64,000 bases of DNA from Enorma phocaeensis (lineage in GTDB: Bacteria > Actinomycetota > Coriobacteriia > Coriobacteriales > Coriobacteriaceae), in assembly GCF_900186505.1 (NCBI RefSeq), contig NZ_LT891968.1:436436-500435 (forward strand), given 5' to 3'. Positions within the stretch are counted from its first letter, which is position 1; each line of letters begins with the position of its first letter. A program made the translations under genes and the position numbers. The notes under the pieces were generated by a model. The model was not told the DNA's origin. It searched no databases and was given only the letters and a program-made list of their open reading frames with translations. Below are positions 26,323 to 34,702 of this stretch, in pieces.

Positions 26323-26566
26323 AGCATCCCCTCCCCACCAGGAGCGGCGTCCGGAATCGTTATACGTGGACTAGCATACCAGCGCGCGGCGTGCTCCACG
26401 CAATAACCCTCCAAGCAACGGCTCCGGTTCTACCGGCACGAAGAGGCCGCATGCCAACGCCGCCCCAAGAAGGAGCCGATTGCAGCAGCCCCTTGAAAAC
26501 CCGCATCCAAACGACCGTTGTACACGCATTTGAAGAAAAGATACTCCCTTGAGAGCGACTCGAGCG
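26323..26566. other. pflA upstream region
   Basis: A gene-free stretch between pflA and the repeat element. I see no convincing reading frame or strong palindrome. It should contain the pflA promoter (minus strand), but no clear -35/-10 pair stands out. Confidence 0.4.
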
Positions 26567-26689
26567 TCTTGGCGGTGATTATTTGAAGCTCCTCCTTCTA
26601 GACAAGGCCGAAGGATTTGAAAACTCGCTGATAGATGATTTGCCCCTTATGGCTCTACTCAGCAAACCCGGTTACAACCACCGCCAAGA
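26567..26689. repeat. 123-bp inverted-repeat element, copy B (MITE-like)
   Basis: It begins TCTTGGCGGTG and ends CACCGCCAAGA, identical at both ends and in length (123 bp) to the copy at 7308-7430. The interior differs and is more AT-rich than neighbouring genes. It lies between the terminator of the pflB-glycyl-radical operon and pflA. No target duplication is evident. Confidence 0.5.
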
Positions 26690-26732
26690 TGCACGAACTG
26701 CTCGCAAAGCTGCTCGAGCACCACCCTGTTGC

Positions 26733-26765
26733 AAAAAAACAGGCGCACCGCTAGTGGTGCGCCTG
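26733..26765 (-). terminator. intrinsic terminator of the pflB/glycyl-radical operon
   Basis: A 10-bp perfect stem (26740-26749 with 26756-26765, 6-nt loop) is followed on the minus strand by a run of seven T (26733-26739). It is positioned 44 bp after the glycyl-radical chain gene. Confidence 0.9.
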
Positions 26766-26808
26766 CCTCGAAGCGAATTCGTTGGATGCAGCGGAAACCG
26801 CTCCCGTC

Positions 26809-27060
26809 CTACATGGCGTCGTGGAACGTACGGCTGATGACCTCGTCCTGCTGCTCCTTGGTGAGGTTGTGGAAGTTGACCGCGTAGCCCGATACGCGAA
26901 TGGTGAGCTGCGGGTACTTCTCAGGGTGCTGCTGGGCGTCGATCAGCGTGTCGCGGTTGAACACGTTCACGTTAAGATGATGACCGCCCTTCTCGGCGTA
27001 GGCATCGATCATGTTGACCAGGTTATCGGCCTGAGCTTGCGAAACATCCTTCACCTGCAT
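26809..27060 (-). CDS. grcA: free-standing glycyl-radical subunit of pyruvate formate-lyase
   Basis: An 83-residue protein equivalent to the last ~80 residues of E. coli PflB and to the C-terminal half of GrcA/YfiD. The radical glycine is Gly58 in TIRVSGYAV, preceded by HHLNVNVFNRDTL and HPEKYPQ. Unlike E. coli GrcA it has no extra N-terminal domain. The neighbouring pflB lacks this segment, so the protein is probably an obligatory subunit rather than a rescue factor for oxygen-damaged PFL. The ATG at 27060 has AAGGAGG 6 nt upstream. It is 150 bp downstream of pflB and ahead of a strong terminator. The symbol follows the usual family name; its role differs. Confidence 0.92.
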   Translation of the reverse strand: MQVKDVSQAQADNLVNMIDAYAEKGGHHLNVNVFNRDTLIDAQQHPEKYPQLTIRVSGYAVNFHNLTKEQQDEVISRTFHDAM

Positions 27061-27083
27061 GGGATCCTCCTTCATGCGTTAAT

Positions 27084-27102
27084 TGCTATAACAATAATAG
27101 CA
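27084..27102 (-). promoter_or_regulatory. AT-rich inverted repeat between pflB and the glycyl-radical gene
   Basis: TGCTAT and ATAGCA are separated by 7 bp in an unusually AT-rich island, 24-42 nt before the glycyl-radical start codon. It could be an operator for a second promoter, or an mRNA hairpin setting the relative dosage of the two PFL chains. Confidence 0.4.
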
Positions 27103-27210
27103 TTAGTTGATTGCTGTCACCGCGCGTCGTGATTTGCATCGCACGCCGGTGCCAGACGGGGCGCAACGGCGGCGGCACGATGGCCGCCCACCGCCGCGCA
27201 TAGCAGCCCC

Positions 27211-29292
27211 TTAGCAGTCGCCGCAGCAAGGCGCCGGGTTCTCGAACGAGACCTCACCGAGGTCAATATCGCCGAAGAACACCTGGTCCTCCTTACCGAG
27301 CGCACCCGGGATAATCGAGAACGTGTTGGAAATGCCGTCCTGAGCATCACGGAACGGCAGCTTGGACACGCTGGAGAGCGAGGCGATAGCGCCGTGGGTG
27401 TCACGCTGGTGCATGGGGTTAGCACCCGGCGCGAACGGAACGCCGGCCTTGCGGCCGTCCGGCGTAGCGCCGGTCTTCTTGCCGTACACCACGTTAGAGG
27501 TGATGGTAAGGACCGAGGTGGTGGGCACGGAGTCGCGATACGTGTCGTTCATGCGGATGTACTCCATGAACTGGTGCACCACGTCGTGCGCGATCTGGTC
27601 GACGCGGTCGTCGTCGTTGCCGTACTTGGGGAAGTCGCCCTCGATCTCGAAGTCGACGATAACACCCTGCTCGTCGCGGACCGGGTGGACCTTGGCGTAC
27701 TTGATCGCGGAGAGCGAGTCGGCCACGACGGAGAGGCCGGCGATGCCCGTGGCGAACCAGCGGTGCACGTGCTTGTCGTGCAGGGCCATCTGGATGCGCT
27801 CGTAGCAGTACTTGTCATGCATGTAGTGGATGATGTTCAGCGAGTTCACGTACACGCCGGCGAGCCACTGCATCATGTCGTTGTACTTGGCCATGACGTC
27901 GTCGTAGTCGAGCGTGTCGCCCTCGACCGCGCGGTACTTGGGCCCGACCTGCTTTTTGGAGACCTCGTCCACGCCGCCGTTGAGCGCGTAGAGCAGGCAC
28001 TTGGCGAGGTTCGCGCGGGCGCCGAAGAACTGCATCTCCTTGCCGATGCGCATCGATGACACGCAGCAGGCGATCGCGTAGTCGTCGCCGTGGTAGACGC
28101 GCATGAGGTCGTCGTTCTCGTACTGGATGGACGAGCTCGCGATTGAGGTCTTGGCGCAGAACTCCTTGAAGGCCTGCGGCAGGTTCTTCGACCAAAGCAC
28201 GGTGAGGTTGGGCTCCGGCGAGGTGCCCATGTTCTCGAGCGTGTGAAGGTAGCGGAAGGCGGTCTTGGTGACGAGCGTGCGGCCGTCGACGCCCATGCCG
28301 CCGATGGACTCGGTGACCCACTGCGGGTCGCCGGAGAAGAGGTTCTGGTACTCAGGGGTGCGGGCGAACTTGACCATACGGAGCTTCATGATGAAGTGGT
28401 CCACGAACTCCTGGATCTGCTCCTCGGTGAAGGTGCCGCGCTTGAGGTCGCGCTCGGCGTAGATGTCGATGAAGGTCGAGGTGCGACCCATGGACATCGC
28501 GGCGCCGTTCTGCTCCTTGACGGAGGCGAGGTACGCGAAGTACATCCACTGGATGGCCTCCTGCGTGTTCTTGGCCGGGCCGGAGATGTCGAAGCCGTAG
28601 AAGTCGGCCATCATCTTGAGCTCGCCGAGGGCGCGGATCTGCTCCTGCAGCTCCTCGCGGTCGCGGATGTTGTCCTCGGTCATGACCTTGGGCGTGGAGG
28701 CCTTCTGGGCCTCCTTGTCCTTGATGAGGTAGTCGATACCGTAGAGGGCCACGCGGCGGTAGTCGCCGATGATGCGGCCGCGGCCGTAGCCGTCGGGCAG
28801 GCCGGTGATGATGTGGGCCGAGCGGCAGGCGCGCATCTCGGGGGTGTACACGTCGAAGACGCCCTGGTTGTGGGTCTTGCGACGGTAGGTGTAGTTCTCG
28901 ACCACGTCGGGATCGATGTGGTAGCCGTGCTGCTCTGCCGCCTGCACGGAGATGCGGATGCCGCCGTTGACGTGCAGCGCGCGCTTGAGCGGCTTGTCGG
29001 TCTGCAGGCCGACGATGGTCTCGAGCTCGGGGTGCTTGTTGTCGATATAGCCAGCCGGATGGCTCACGATGCCCGTGACCACCTTCGTGTCCATATCAAG
29101 GCAGCCGCCCCGCTCGCGCTCCTCGGTAAGCAGATTCATGACGTAGTCCCAGAGCTTCGTCGTGCGCTCAGTGGGGCCCGCGAGGAACGATCCGTCGCCC
29201 TCATAGGGGGTGTAGTTGCGCTGAATGAAGTCACGGACGTCGACCTCACCGGTCCACGTACCGCCCTCGAAGCCTTCCCATGCTTCCTGCAT
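27211..29292 (-). CDS. pflB: pyruvate formate-lyase catalytic chain lacking the glycyl-radical domain
   Basis: A 693-residue formate C-acetyltransferase chain. It cleaves pyruvate with CoA to acetyl-CoA and formate, a central ATP-yielding step of anaerobic fermentation. It aligns with E. coli PflB from its N-terminus (AWEGFEGGTW, RDFIQRNYTPYEGD) through the active-site pair Cys409-Cys410 (IACCVSSM) to TFSIIPGALGKED. It then ends with a short tail, CCGDC, exactly where the glycyl-radical domain should begin. That domain is encoded separately at 26809-27060. The start at 29292 is the conserved Met; AAGGAG lies 12 nt upstream, a long spacing. The open frame extends further upstream without conservation. 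Confidence 0.95.
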   Translation of the reverse strand: MQEAWEGFEGGTWTGEVDVRDFIQRNYTPYEGDGSFLAGPTERTTKLWDYVMNLLTEERERGGCLDMDTKVVTGIVSHPAGYIDNKHPELETIVGLQTDKPLKRALHVNGGIRISVQAAEQHGYHIDPDVVENYTYRRKTHNQGVFDVYTPEMRACRSAHIITGLPDGYGRGRIIGDYRRVALYGIDYLIKDKEAQKASTPKVMTEDNIRDREELQEQIRALGELKMMADFYGFDISGPAKNTQEAIQWMYFAYLASVKEQNGAAMSMGRTSTFIDIYAERDLKRGTFTEEQIQEFVDHFIMKLRMVKFARTPEYQNLFSGDPQWVTESIGGMGVDGRTLVTKTAFRYLHTLENMGTSPEPNLTVLWSKNLPQAFKEFCAKTSIASSSIQYENDDLMRVYHGDDYAIACCVSSMRIGKEMQFFGARANLAKCLLYALNGGVDEVSKKQVGPKYRAVEGDTLDYDDVMAKYNDMMQWLAGVYVNSLNIIHYMHDKYCYERIQMALHDKHVHRWFATGIAGLSVVADSLSAIKYAKVHPVRDEQGVIVDFEIEGDFPKYGNDDDRVDQIAHDVVHQFMEYIRMNDTYRDSVPTTSVLTITSNVVYGKKTGATPDGRKAGVPFAPGANPMHQRDTHGAIASLSSVSKLPFRDAQDGISNTFSIIPGALGKEDQVFFGDIDLGEVSFENPAPCCGDC

Positions 29293-29636
29293 CGTGTAAC
29301 CACGCTCCTTGAACGTGCGCCGCATGGCGAGCTTTTGCTTTCTCGCGTGAAGGAAGGATCGACCGAAGCGCATGGCATTCGCAGACACTGTGAGCAGCCG
29401 GGACCGCGTTATCCTTCTCGCACCGTTCGCAAGGCGAAATCCCACGCTCGCGCACGATTTCCAACCGTTCACCGAGAAAAATTACTCTTTTGCAGAGTAC
29501 CACATGAACGCCTGCTAATTGCGCTCGCTGCAGGCAATTCATAGTTATCTAAACCAAACTTTTTCACCCATCGATGGTTCTCCAGCCAGCGGGCTCTCCA
29601 GCGCCGCTCGACCCCACCTTTATCGGTGAACGGTCG
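29293..29636. other. pflB upstream region
   Basis: This holds the minus-strand leader and promoter of pflB. A small hairpin at 29483-29499 (TACTCT/AGAGTA, 5-nt loop) is followed on the minus strand by ATTTTTC, giving a weak attenuator-like structure. Overlapping inverted repeats AATTGC/GCAATT and GCCTGC/GCAGGC lie around 29509-29540. No gene is apparent in this stretch. Confidence 0.35.
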
Positions 29637-29671
29637 TTGACATGATTGCAATGTGATATCACAATGCAATC
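29637..29671 (+). promoter_or_regulatory. promoter of the SPFH gene overlapped by a 28-bp palindrome
   Basis: TTGACA at 29637-29642 is followed after 17 bp by CACAAT (29660-29665), a reasonable sigma-70-type promoter. A 28-bp inverted repeat (29644-29671), GATTGCA-A-TGTGATATCACA-A-TGCAATC, covers the spacer and -10 box and is symmetric except at two positions. This is the geometry of a repressor operator. The ribbon-helix-helix protein encoded at 30951 is the nearest candidate repressor. Confidence 0.6.
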
Positions 29672-29772
29672 AGCATCGCAGAGGCGATGCACGGGAACGC
29701 TCCACCCGAGACACGACGGGGCGACGTCCGGGCTGTCACGCAAACGCGGGCGCATCTGTGAAAGGAACTCTC

Positions 29773-30807
29773 ATGAGCGTGGAAAAGAAGATCAAATCTG
29801 CATCTGGTTGGGGCATGCTCATCGCCATCATCATCGCGTTCGCCGTCATCATCGCGGCATTCGTCCTGAGCGTCATCGGCCTCGCCAGCGCGGAAGACAC
29901 CGGTGTCCCCGCAAGCCCGCTGTATGGTTGGGGGCTCGGGCTCAGCATCGCGGCGTTCTGCCTCATCTGGATTCCGGTGAGCGGCTTCTTCACGCTGCAG
30001 CCCGGTCAGGCGCGCGTCTGCATCCTCTTCGGTGATTACAAGGGGACCGTGCGCGATGAGGGCTTCCATTGGGCGAACCCGTTCTACAGCCGGAGTATGG
30101 GAGGCAACGCAAGCGCCGAGGAGACTACGGCGGAGGTGCTCAGCAAAAGCGGCCTCTCGCTCGGCAAGCAGATCAGCACGGCAACGAAGGTGTCCTCTGC
30201 GCTCTCGACCAAGATCTCCGTCCGCGCGCGCACGCTCAACGGTGAGATCCTGAAGGTCAACGACAAGATGGGCAATCCCATCGAGATCGCCAACGTCGTG
30301 GTGTGGCACGTGGCCGATACCGCCAAGGCCCTCTTCGACGTGGACAACTACGAACAGTTCGTTTCCACGCAGGCCGAAACCGCGCTGCGCCATGTGGCGA
30401 GCATCTATGCCTATGACCATGCCGAGGATTCGAGCGACTCGATGGATTCCATCACGCTGCGCTCGAATATCGAGGAGGTTTCGACGGCGCTCAAGCACGA
30501 GCTCACACAACGCCTGGCGCCCGCCGGCGTGGCCATCGACGACGCGCGTCTCACTCACCTCGCCTATGCTCCCGAGATCGCCCAGGCGATGCTTCGCCGC
30601 CAGCAGGCCGAAGCGGTCATCGCCGCGCGCAAGAAGATCGTCGAGGGCGCCGTCACCATGGTGGAGATGGCAGTCGACGAGCTTGGGCAGCATGGCAAGA
30701 TCGACCTCGACGAGGAGCGCAAGGCGCAGATGGCCTCGAACCTCATGGTCGTGCTCTGCGGGGAATCAGAGGCAAAGCCCATCGTGAACACAGGCTCGTT
30801 GTACTAA
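29773..30807 (+). CDS. SPFH (stomatin/prohibitin/flotillin)-domain membrane protein
   Basis: A 344-residue protein. Two TM segments lie near residues 14-38 and 52-75, followed by an SPFH domain: LQPGQARVCILFGDYKGTV, then ISVRARTLNGE and NPIEIANVVVWHVADTAKA. A helical C-terminal region comes next (RRQQAEAVIAARKKIVEGAVTM). SPFH proteins oligomerise at the membrane and organise lipid-protein microdomains or hold other proteins. AAAGGA precedes the ATG at 29773; upstream in-frame codons are rejected for lack of conservation. A ribbon-helix-helix gene follows 143 bp downstream in the same direction, a pairing that may be functional. Confidence 0.88.
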   Translation: MSVEKKIKSASGWGMLIAIIIAFAVIIAAFVLSVIGLASAEDTGVPASPLYGWGLGLSIAAFCLIWIPVSGFFTLQPGQARVCILFGDYKGTVRDEGFHWANPFYSRSMGGNASAEETTAEVLSKSGLSLGKQISTATKVSSALSTKISVRARTLNGEILKVNDKMGNPIEIANVVVWHVADTAKALFDVDNYEQFVSTQAETALRHVASIYAYDHAEDSSDSMDSITLRSNIEEVSTALKHELTQRLAPAGVAIDDARLTHLAYAPEIAQAMLRRQQAEAVIAARKKIVEGAVTMVEMAVDELGQHGKIDLDEERKAQMASNLMVVLCGESEAKPIVNTGSLY

Positions 30808-30950
30808 GCGAGCGGCGGCGGAGCGCTCCTTTCGCACCCCTGTTTCGCGATGACGGGAGGCGCACAACCGGGACGCTCCGCGCATCTACTCGGGCCGGCA
30901 GGCTCGAAAGACGGAAGAGCCGCACGGGTTGACGTAAGTAGTTGAGTTGC

Positions 30951-31151
30951 ATGGCACGTAAGCAGTATCCGCTCCGCATCGATCCTAAGATCTGGGAGGC
31001 CGTCCAACGCTGGGCGGATGATGAGATGCGCAGCGCCAACGGCCAGGTGGAATGGATACTGCGCGATGCCCTCAAGCGCGCGGGGCGCCTGCCCGCACCG
31101 AACGGCCGCCCATCAAGCGACGAGTCCGATGCGCTTCCGCGCGAATCGTAG
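30951..31151 (+). CDS. Arc-type ribbon-helix-helix protein
   Basis: A 66-residue protein with an Arc/MetJ-like fold: a basic beta strand (MARKQYPLRI), then helices containing PKIWEAVQRWADDEMRS and GQVEWILRDALKRAG. It ends in a polar tail. Such proteins bind DNA as dimers through the strand. No strong ribosome-binding site precedes the ATG at 30951. Placed after the SPFH gene, it may autoregulate the pair through the 28-bp palindrome at 29644-29671. It could alternatively be an orphan antitoxin. Confidence 0.75.
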   Translation: MARKQYPLRIDPKIWEAVQRWADDEMRSANGQVEWILRDALKRAGRLPAPNGRPSSDESDALPRES

Positions 31152-31880
31152 TCCGTTCTCCGCACCCTGCTCGGAATCCCCTCCTATGCGTTCAATTGCC
31201 TGTTTGGATACCTGTTCATGCTGGTGATCGCCGGTGCGGCGAGCATATTCGGCCTTGATGGCATCTTGGGGTCGGGCGCCATCGACGGGGTGGAGATCTC
31301 CTCCGAAGATTACGTCGCTATCTCGGGACTCATCGCGAACATTCTGCCGTGGGTGTTCGTCTTCTGCAGCATCATGTGCCCCAGCGCCGCATGCTCCATC
31401 TCGATCTAGGGAAAGGGCTCCTGGGTGATGGGGACGGCTCCGTTGCCGCTACGCACGATCCTCGGAGCGAAGCTCGCCTCGAACGCTGCCCCCGTAGCGG
31501 CAACGATCGCCATAAGCGCGCTCATACTGCTGGCTGGCGGGCAGATCGACGCCATCGTCGCGCTCGAAGTGCTGCTTACGGGATTTGGTGCTTTCTTCCT
31601 CATGGTGAACATCGGGCTCTCGAGTGACGCGCGCAAGCCCAACCTTTCGTGGACGACTCCGAACGACGTGGTGAAGCGCGGATTCCCCATCACGGTCGTC
31701 GTAATCGGCGGCATGGCGCTCGCCTTTGCCGGCGGAGCCGCGAGCTTCGCGCTCTCGCTGACTTGGGGGACGATGGCGGGGACTGCATGGAATCTTGCGG
31801 TGGGCACCCTATGCCTCGCGACCGGTTGGCTCGTGTTCCAGCACACCTGCCGAATCGCCAAACCCTACCTTGTGCGCTGA
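31152..31880 (+). pseudogene. decayed ABC-type membrane permease fragment
   Basis: The reading frame directly after the ribbon-helix-helix stop encodes hydrophobic membrane segments (LLGIPSYAFNCLFGYLF, then ILPWVFVFCSIM). It meets a TAG at 31407-31409, then continues in the same frame (GKGSWVMGTAPLPLRTILGAK) through further TM segments to 31880. The text around the stop resembles ABC-2-type exporter permeases, in which a Glu codon would fit the TAG. The N-terminal half of such a protein is missing. I read it as a truncated gene with an in-frame nonsense codon. The part from 31425 might still be translated (GTG start) as a ~151-residue membrane protein. Confidence 0.6.
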
Positions 31881-32397
31881 TCTCCGCCCAGCTCCATGAA
31901 TCCGTGTGTTCGGCGTGAACGCTGACTAATCGAGCCGTAGCGAGGTACAAGTGAGATGGCATTCGATACACGACCGCCGGCCGTAGCAGCGCAAGGCGCA
32001 GCACCGGCGACACAGAACGGGAGCACATCGTATGCATCGTATGCACAAGCATTCCTCTCGCGAGGACTCGAAACCTGGGCCTGAACGCAGCGCGCATGAC
32101 GTGACATCCTTCGCAGCGACGGCGAAACCCATCGCAAGCGATGGGCCTACGGTTTTTCCGCGCTCATCGGGCAGCGTGACGCGCATGCGCACCCCGCGCA
32201 GCCGAGCAGAAGATCAACGTGTGAACCTGCGCCGCGCCTACCAGTCATTTCTGCGCAAAGCCGGAACGACCCTCATGGAAGGCACCCGCGGCAATTCCGC
32301 ATCGGACGCCGGCGGCGCGCCGACATCCGGATCGACCTCGTACCAGAGCTGGCCTGTGCGCCCCTACGCCGCATCGGTCTGACAGACTACCTCCCAA
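31881..32397. other. gene-free region
   Basis: No credible protein gene was found; the open frames here lack recognisable motifs or ribosome-binding sites. A perfect hairpin CCCATCG-CAAG-CGATGGG (about 32129-32146), followed shortly by TTTTT, could be a plus-strand terminator for the SPFH transcript. An 11-bp palindrome GTCTGACAGAC lies near 32378-32388. Confidence 0.4.
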
Positions 32398-32475
32398 GCT
32401 GCAGAGACGTCCCTCCCCTTCCTCATCCTCTCTGCAGCGAGCAATGGCCCGGAGCATGAGCCCCGGGCCATTTTT
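32398..32475 (+). ncRNA. possible small RNA: C/U-rich loop hairpin plus terminator
   Basis: A perfect 10-bp stem GCTGCAGAGA/TCTCTGCAGC (32398-32407 and 32429-32438) displays a 21-nt loop made almost entirely of C and T, including CCTCC-like sequence complementary to ribosome-binding sites. It is followed by an intrinsic terminator: stem TGGCCCGG/CCGGGCCA (32445-32452 and 32463-32470), then TTTTT. This architecture is seen in trans-acting sRNAs of Gram-positives. A simpler reading is two terminator hairpins between convergent transcripts. No promoter was identified. Confidence 0.35.
32445..32475 (+). terminator. intrinsic terminator between convergent genes
   Basis: An 8-bp GC-rich stem with a 10-nt loop is followed by five T on the plus strand. 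On the minus strand the same hairpin lies just past the FtsX permease stop but lacks a good T-run. Confidence 0.75.
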
Positions 32476-32503
32476 GAGACGTAAGGGACGGGTCGGCTGA
32501 GCG

Positions 32504-34702
32504 CTACCAGCTTATGCGCACGCGCACCGCATCACGGATAATCCCGCGGCTCATCAAATAGGTAACGAAGAAGTAGCCACCGTATGCCACCAGGAAGATC
32601 AGCGCTGTGAAGCCCGCCGCACCGGCGATGGAGAACCCGCCGAACAACTCGACGAGATCGATGATCACCGAGAGCGCCACACACGAGTGCGCGATACCCA
32701 GCACGAGCGGGAACACGAAGAACACCGCCTGCTGCACGAGTACGGAGTGCGCGATGTCGCGCCGTTCGGTGCCGAGCTCGGAGAGAATGCGATAGTTACC
32801 GCTCGCATCTGCCACACCAGAGAGCTGCTGAATGGTGAGGATCGCCGCACACGCCACCACAAGCACGAAGCCAATGTAGATGGCCAGGTAGCTGATAAGG
32901 CCGTTCATGGAGTTGACGCTCTCGTACGTCGAGGTGCGCGTGGCCTCCATTCCCCACAGCGCCACAACCACTCCGTCATCGTTCGTGAGGTCGCCGTAGC
33001 TGCGGTACTCCCCCACAAAGGCGTCGCCCTCCTCAACCGAGACGCCCTCGGCATAGTCACCCAAGAAGTAGCTGTAGTAGAGCGGCAACCCGGCTTCCTC
33101 CACCAGCTCATCGGGTACCACGATAACGCCGGAGTTCATGCCCATCATCGCGTTCTGGAACACGCTTGCGTCGTAATCGACGGCATCTGCAGCTGGATGC
33201 AGCTCGTGACCAGCGAAATCAATCGTCACGCCCTCCTTCATGACCGCGTTGTACACATCGTTTATCGACGAACCCATATCGGAGGTGATGAGGTAGCCAT
33301 CCTGACCGAGGTCGACCTCCTTGAATCCCATGAACCTCAGGTAGCGGTTGTAGTCGCTCTCCTTCGCGATGCCGAGCCCCAGCCCCGTCGCATCCGACGA
33401 CTCCGTACCAGCAGGCAGCGGCATATCCACGGCGTCGCACAGCCCGTCGAGGGTCACGAGCGGCACCTGCTGGCCGATCGGCGTGGAGTCATACACGTCC
33501 AGCTGCACGGAGTCGCCGATGATCGACGCCAGGTCGAACGGGCGCGCCTCGGGCGTATCGGGAGCTACGGTGTCGACCGTACTTGCCGCGAGCACATCGA
33601 TGGGTTCGGTTGCCACGTCGTAGCGGGCGGCTGCACCACCCTCCTGTCCAGAGGCATTCAGTTCCGCCGCAGACCTCTCGCCGATATACGAGATGATGCG
33701 CGAGTAGTCTGCGGGCGTACCGTGCTCGACGGTCTCGTTCATAACGCCCGCCAGCGACATGCCCGCGGTCACCGCGGTGATCGCCAAGAAGAGGATCATC
33801 GCGATCATGGCCATCGAGAAGCTTACGGTGTTCACCTTAGCCGCGAGCTGGCGCAGCGTCACCATGTTGAGGCCGCGCCAATAGAGATTCCGCGCTGCCT
33901 GCAGCACCTTGAGCAGGAAGCCCGAGAGCCCGAAGAAGAACAGGATCGTACCTGCCACAACGGTGATGGTTGTGACCAGAAACGCCTGCATGCCCTCCGG
34001 CGAGCCGTCGTAAGGCAAGCCGTCGTGAAGCAAACGAACATAGGCGACCACGATCGCCACCGCACCCACCACGAACACAAGGGCAGACAGCCACGGGTTC
34101 CGCACGCGGATGGCTTCGTTCCTGCGGCTCGCGCTCATGAGATCGATGATCCTCGCCCGTGCGACCACACGCAGGTTGAAGACGAGCGTCACCAAGAAGA
34201 TCGCCACAAGGCAGCCGACGGTGAGCATGAACGCCGAGATCGAGAAGAAGAAGTGGAAGTCCGCGATCTGCGTTTTGAAGGTGCTCGCGGTGAAGAACAC
34301 CATGAGCCACGACAGCCCCAAGCCGCAGGCGACGCCCAGCACCAATGCGGCAAGCGACACGAAAAGCGTCTCCATCGCCATGATGCGCGCCACCTGCCAG
34401 CGGCTCATGCCAAATACCTGGTACAAGCCGAATTCCTTCTTGCGCCGCTTCATGATGAAGTTGTTCGCATACACCATCAAAAAGCCCATCACGAAACCCA
34501 GGAACACCGTGAGGCCGCCTATGATTCCGCCGAGCGTCTCGCCCATTCCGGCGTTCTGTTCGGTGACGCCTGCGATGTCAACCTGGACCGAGATGGTGTT
34601 GAACGCGTAGAACACCGTAACGGCAAGCGTAAGCGTGATCAGGTAGACCAGGTAGTCCTTGCCTGCGCGACGCACGTTGCCCAGCGCGATCTTACAGAGC
34701 AT
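32504..34702 (-). CDS. FtsX-type ABC permease (BceB-like)
   Basis: A 732-residue permease with about ten TM segments. It has an N-terminal pair-of-TM FtsX unit (MLCKIALGNVRRAGKDYLVY, with TM helices near 18-38, 60-85 and 110-135). A ~220-residue extracytoplasmic domain lies between TM7 and TM8 (about 345-590), and a C-terminal FtsX unit follows. This is the BceB/VraG layout, associated with sensing and detoxifying antimicrobial peptides. The start at 34702 overlaps the end of the ATPase gene and follows GGGAGGG. No BceRS-like two-component system is adjacent, which is unusual. Confidence 0.9.
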   Translation of the reverse strand: MLCKIALGNVRRAGKDYLVYLITLTLAVTVFYAFNTISVQVDIAGVTEQNAGMGETLGGIIGGLTVFLGFVMGFLMVYANNFIMKRRKKEFGLYQVFGMSRWQVARIMAMETLFVSLAALVLGVACGLGLSWLMVFFTASTFKTQIADFHFFFSISAFMLTVGCLVAIFLVTLVFNLRVVARARIIDLMSASRRNEAIRVRNPWLSALVFVVGAVAIVVAYVRLLHDGLPYDGSPEGMQAFLVTTITVVAGTILFFFGLSGFLLKVLQAARNLYWRGLNMVTLRQLAAKVNTVSFSMAMIAMILFLAITAVTAGMSLAGVMNETVEHGTPADYSRIISYIGERSAAELNASGQEGGAAARYDVATEPIDVLAASTVDTVAPDTPEARPFDLASIIGDSVQLDVYDSTPIGQQVPLVTLDGLCDAVDMPLPAGTESSDATGLGLGIAKESDYNRYLRFMGFKEVDLGQDGYLITSDMGSSINDVYNAVMKEGVTIDFAGHELHPAADAVDYDASVFQNAMMGMNSGVIVVPDELVEEAGLPLYYSYFLGDYAEGVSVEEGDAFVGEYRSYGDLTNDDGVVVALWGMEATRTSTYESVNSMNGLISYLAIYIGFVLVVACAAILTIQQLSGVADASGNYRILSELGTERRDIAHSVLVQQAVFFVFPLVLGIAHSCVALSVIIDLVELFGGFSIAGAAGFTALIFLVAYGGYFFVTYLMSRGIIRDAVRVRISW

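Noticed and set aside
26809..27060. Ordinary GrcA/YfiD rescue protein as the sole interpretation
   Set aside because: The adjacent PflB lacks its own glycyl-radical domain and this protein lacks the GrcA N-terminal domain, so an obligatory subunit explains both better.
32050..32085. tRNA T-arm-like sequence on the minus strand (TTTCGAGTCC)
   Set aside because: The flanking bases do not form the required G53-C61 stem and no anticodon or acceptor arm fits around it.
32032..32382. 116-codon plus-strand open frame
   Set aside because: No ribosome-binding site, a composition typical of random GC-rich frames, and internal hairpins. No homology recognised.
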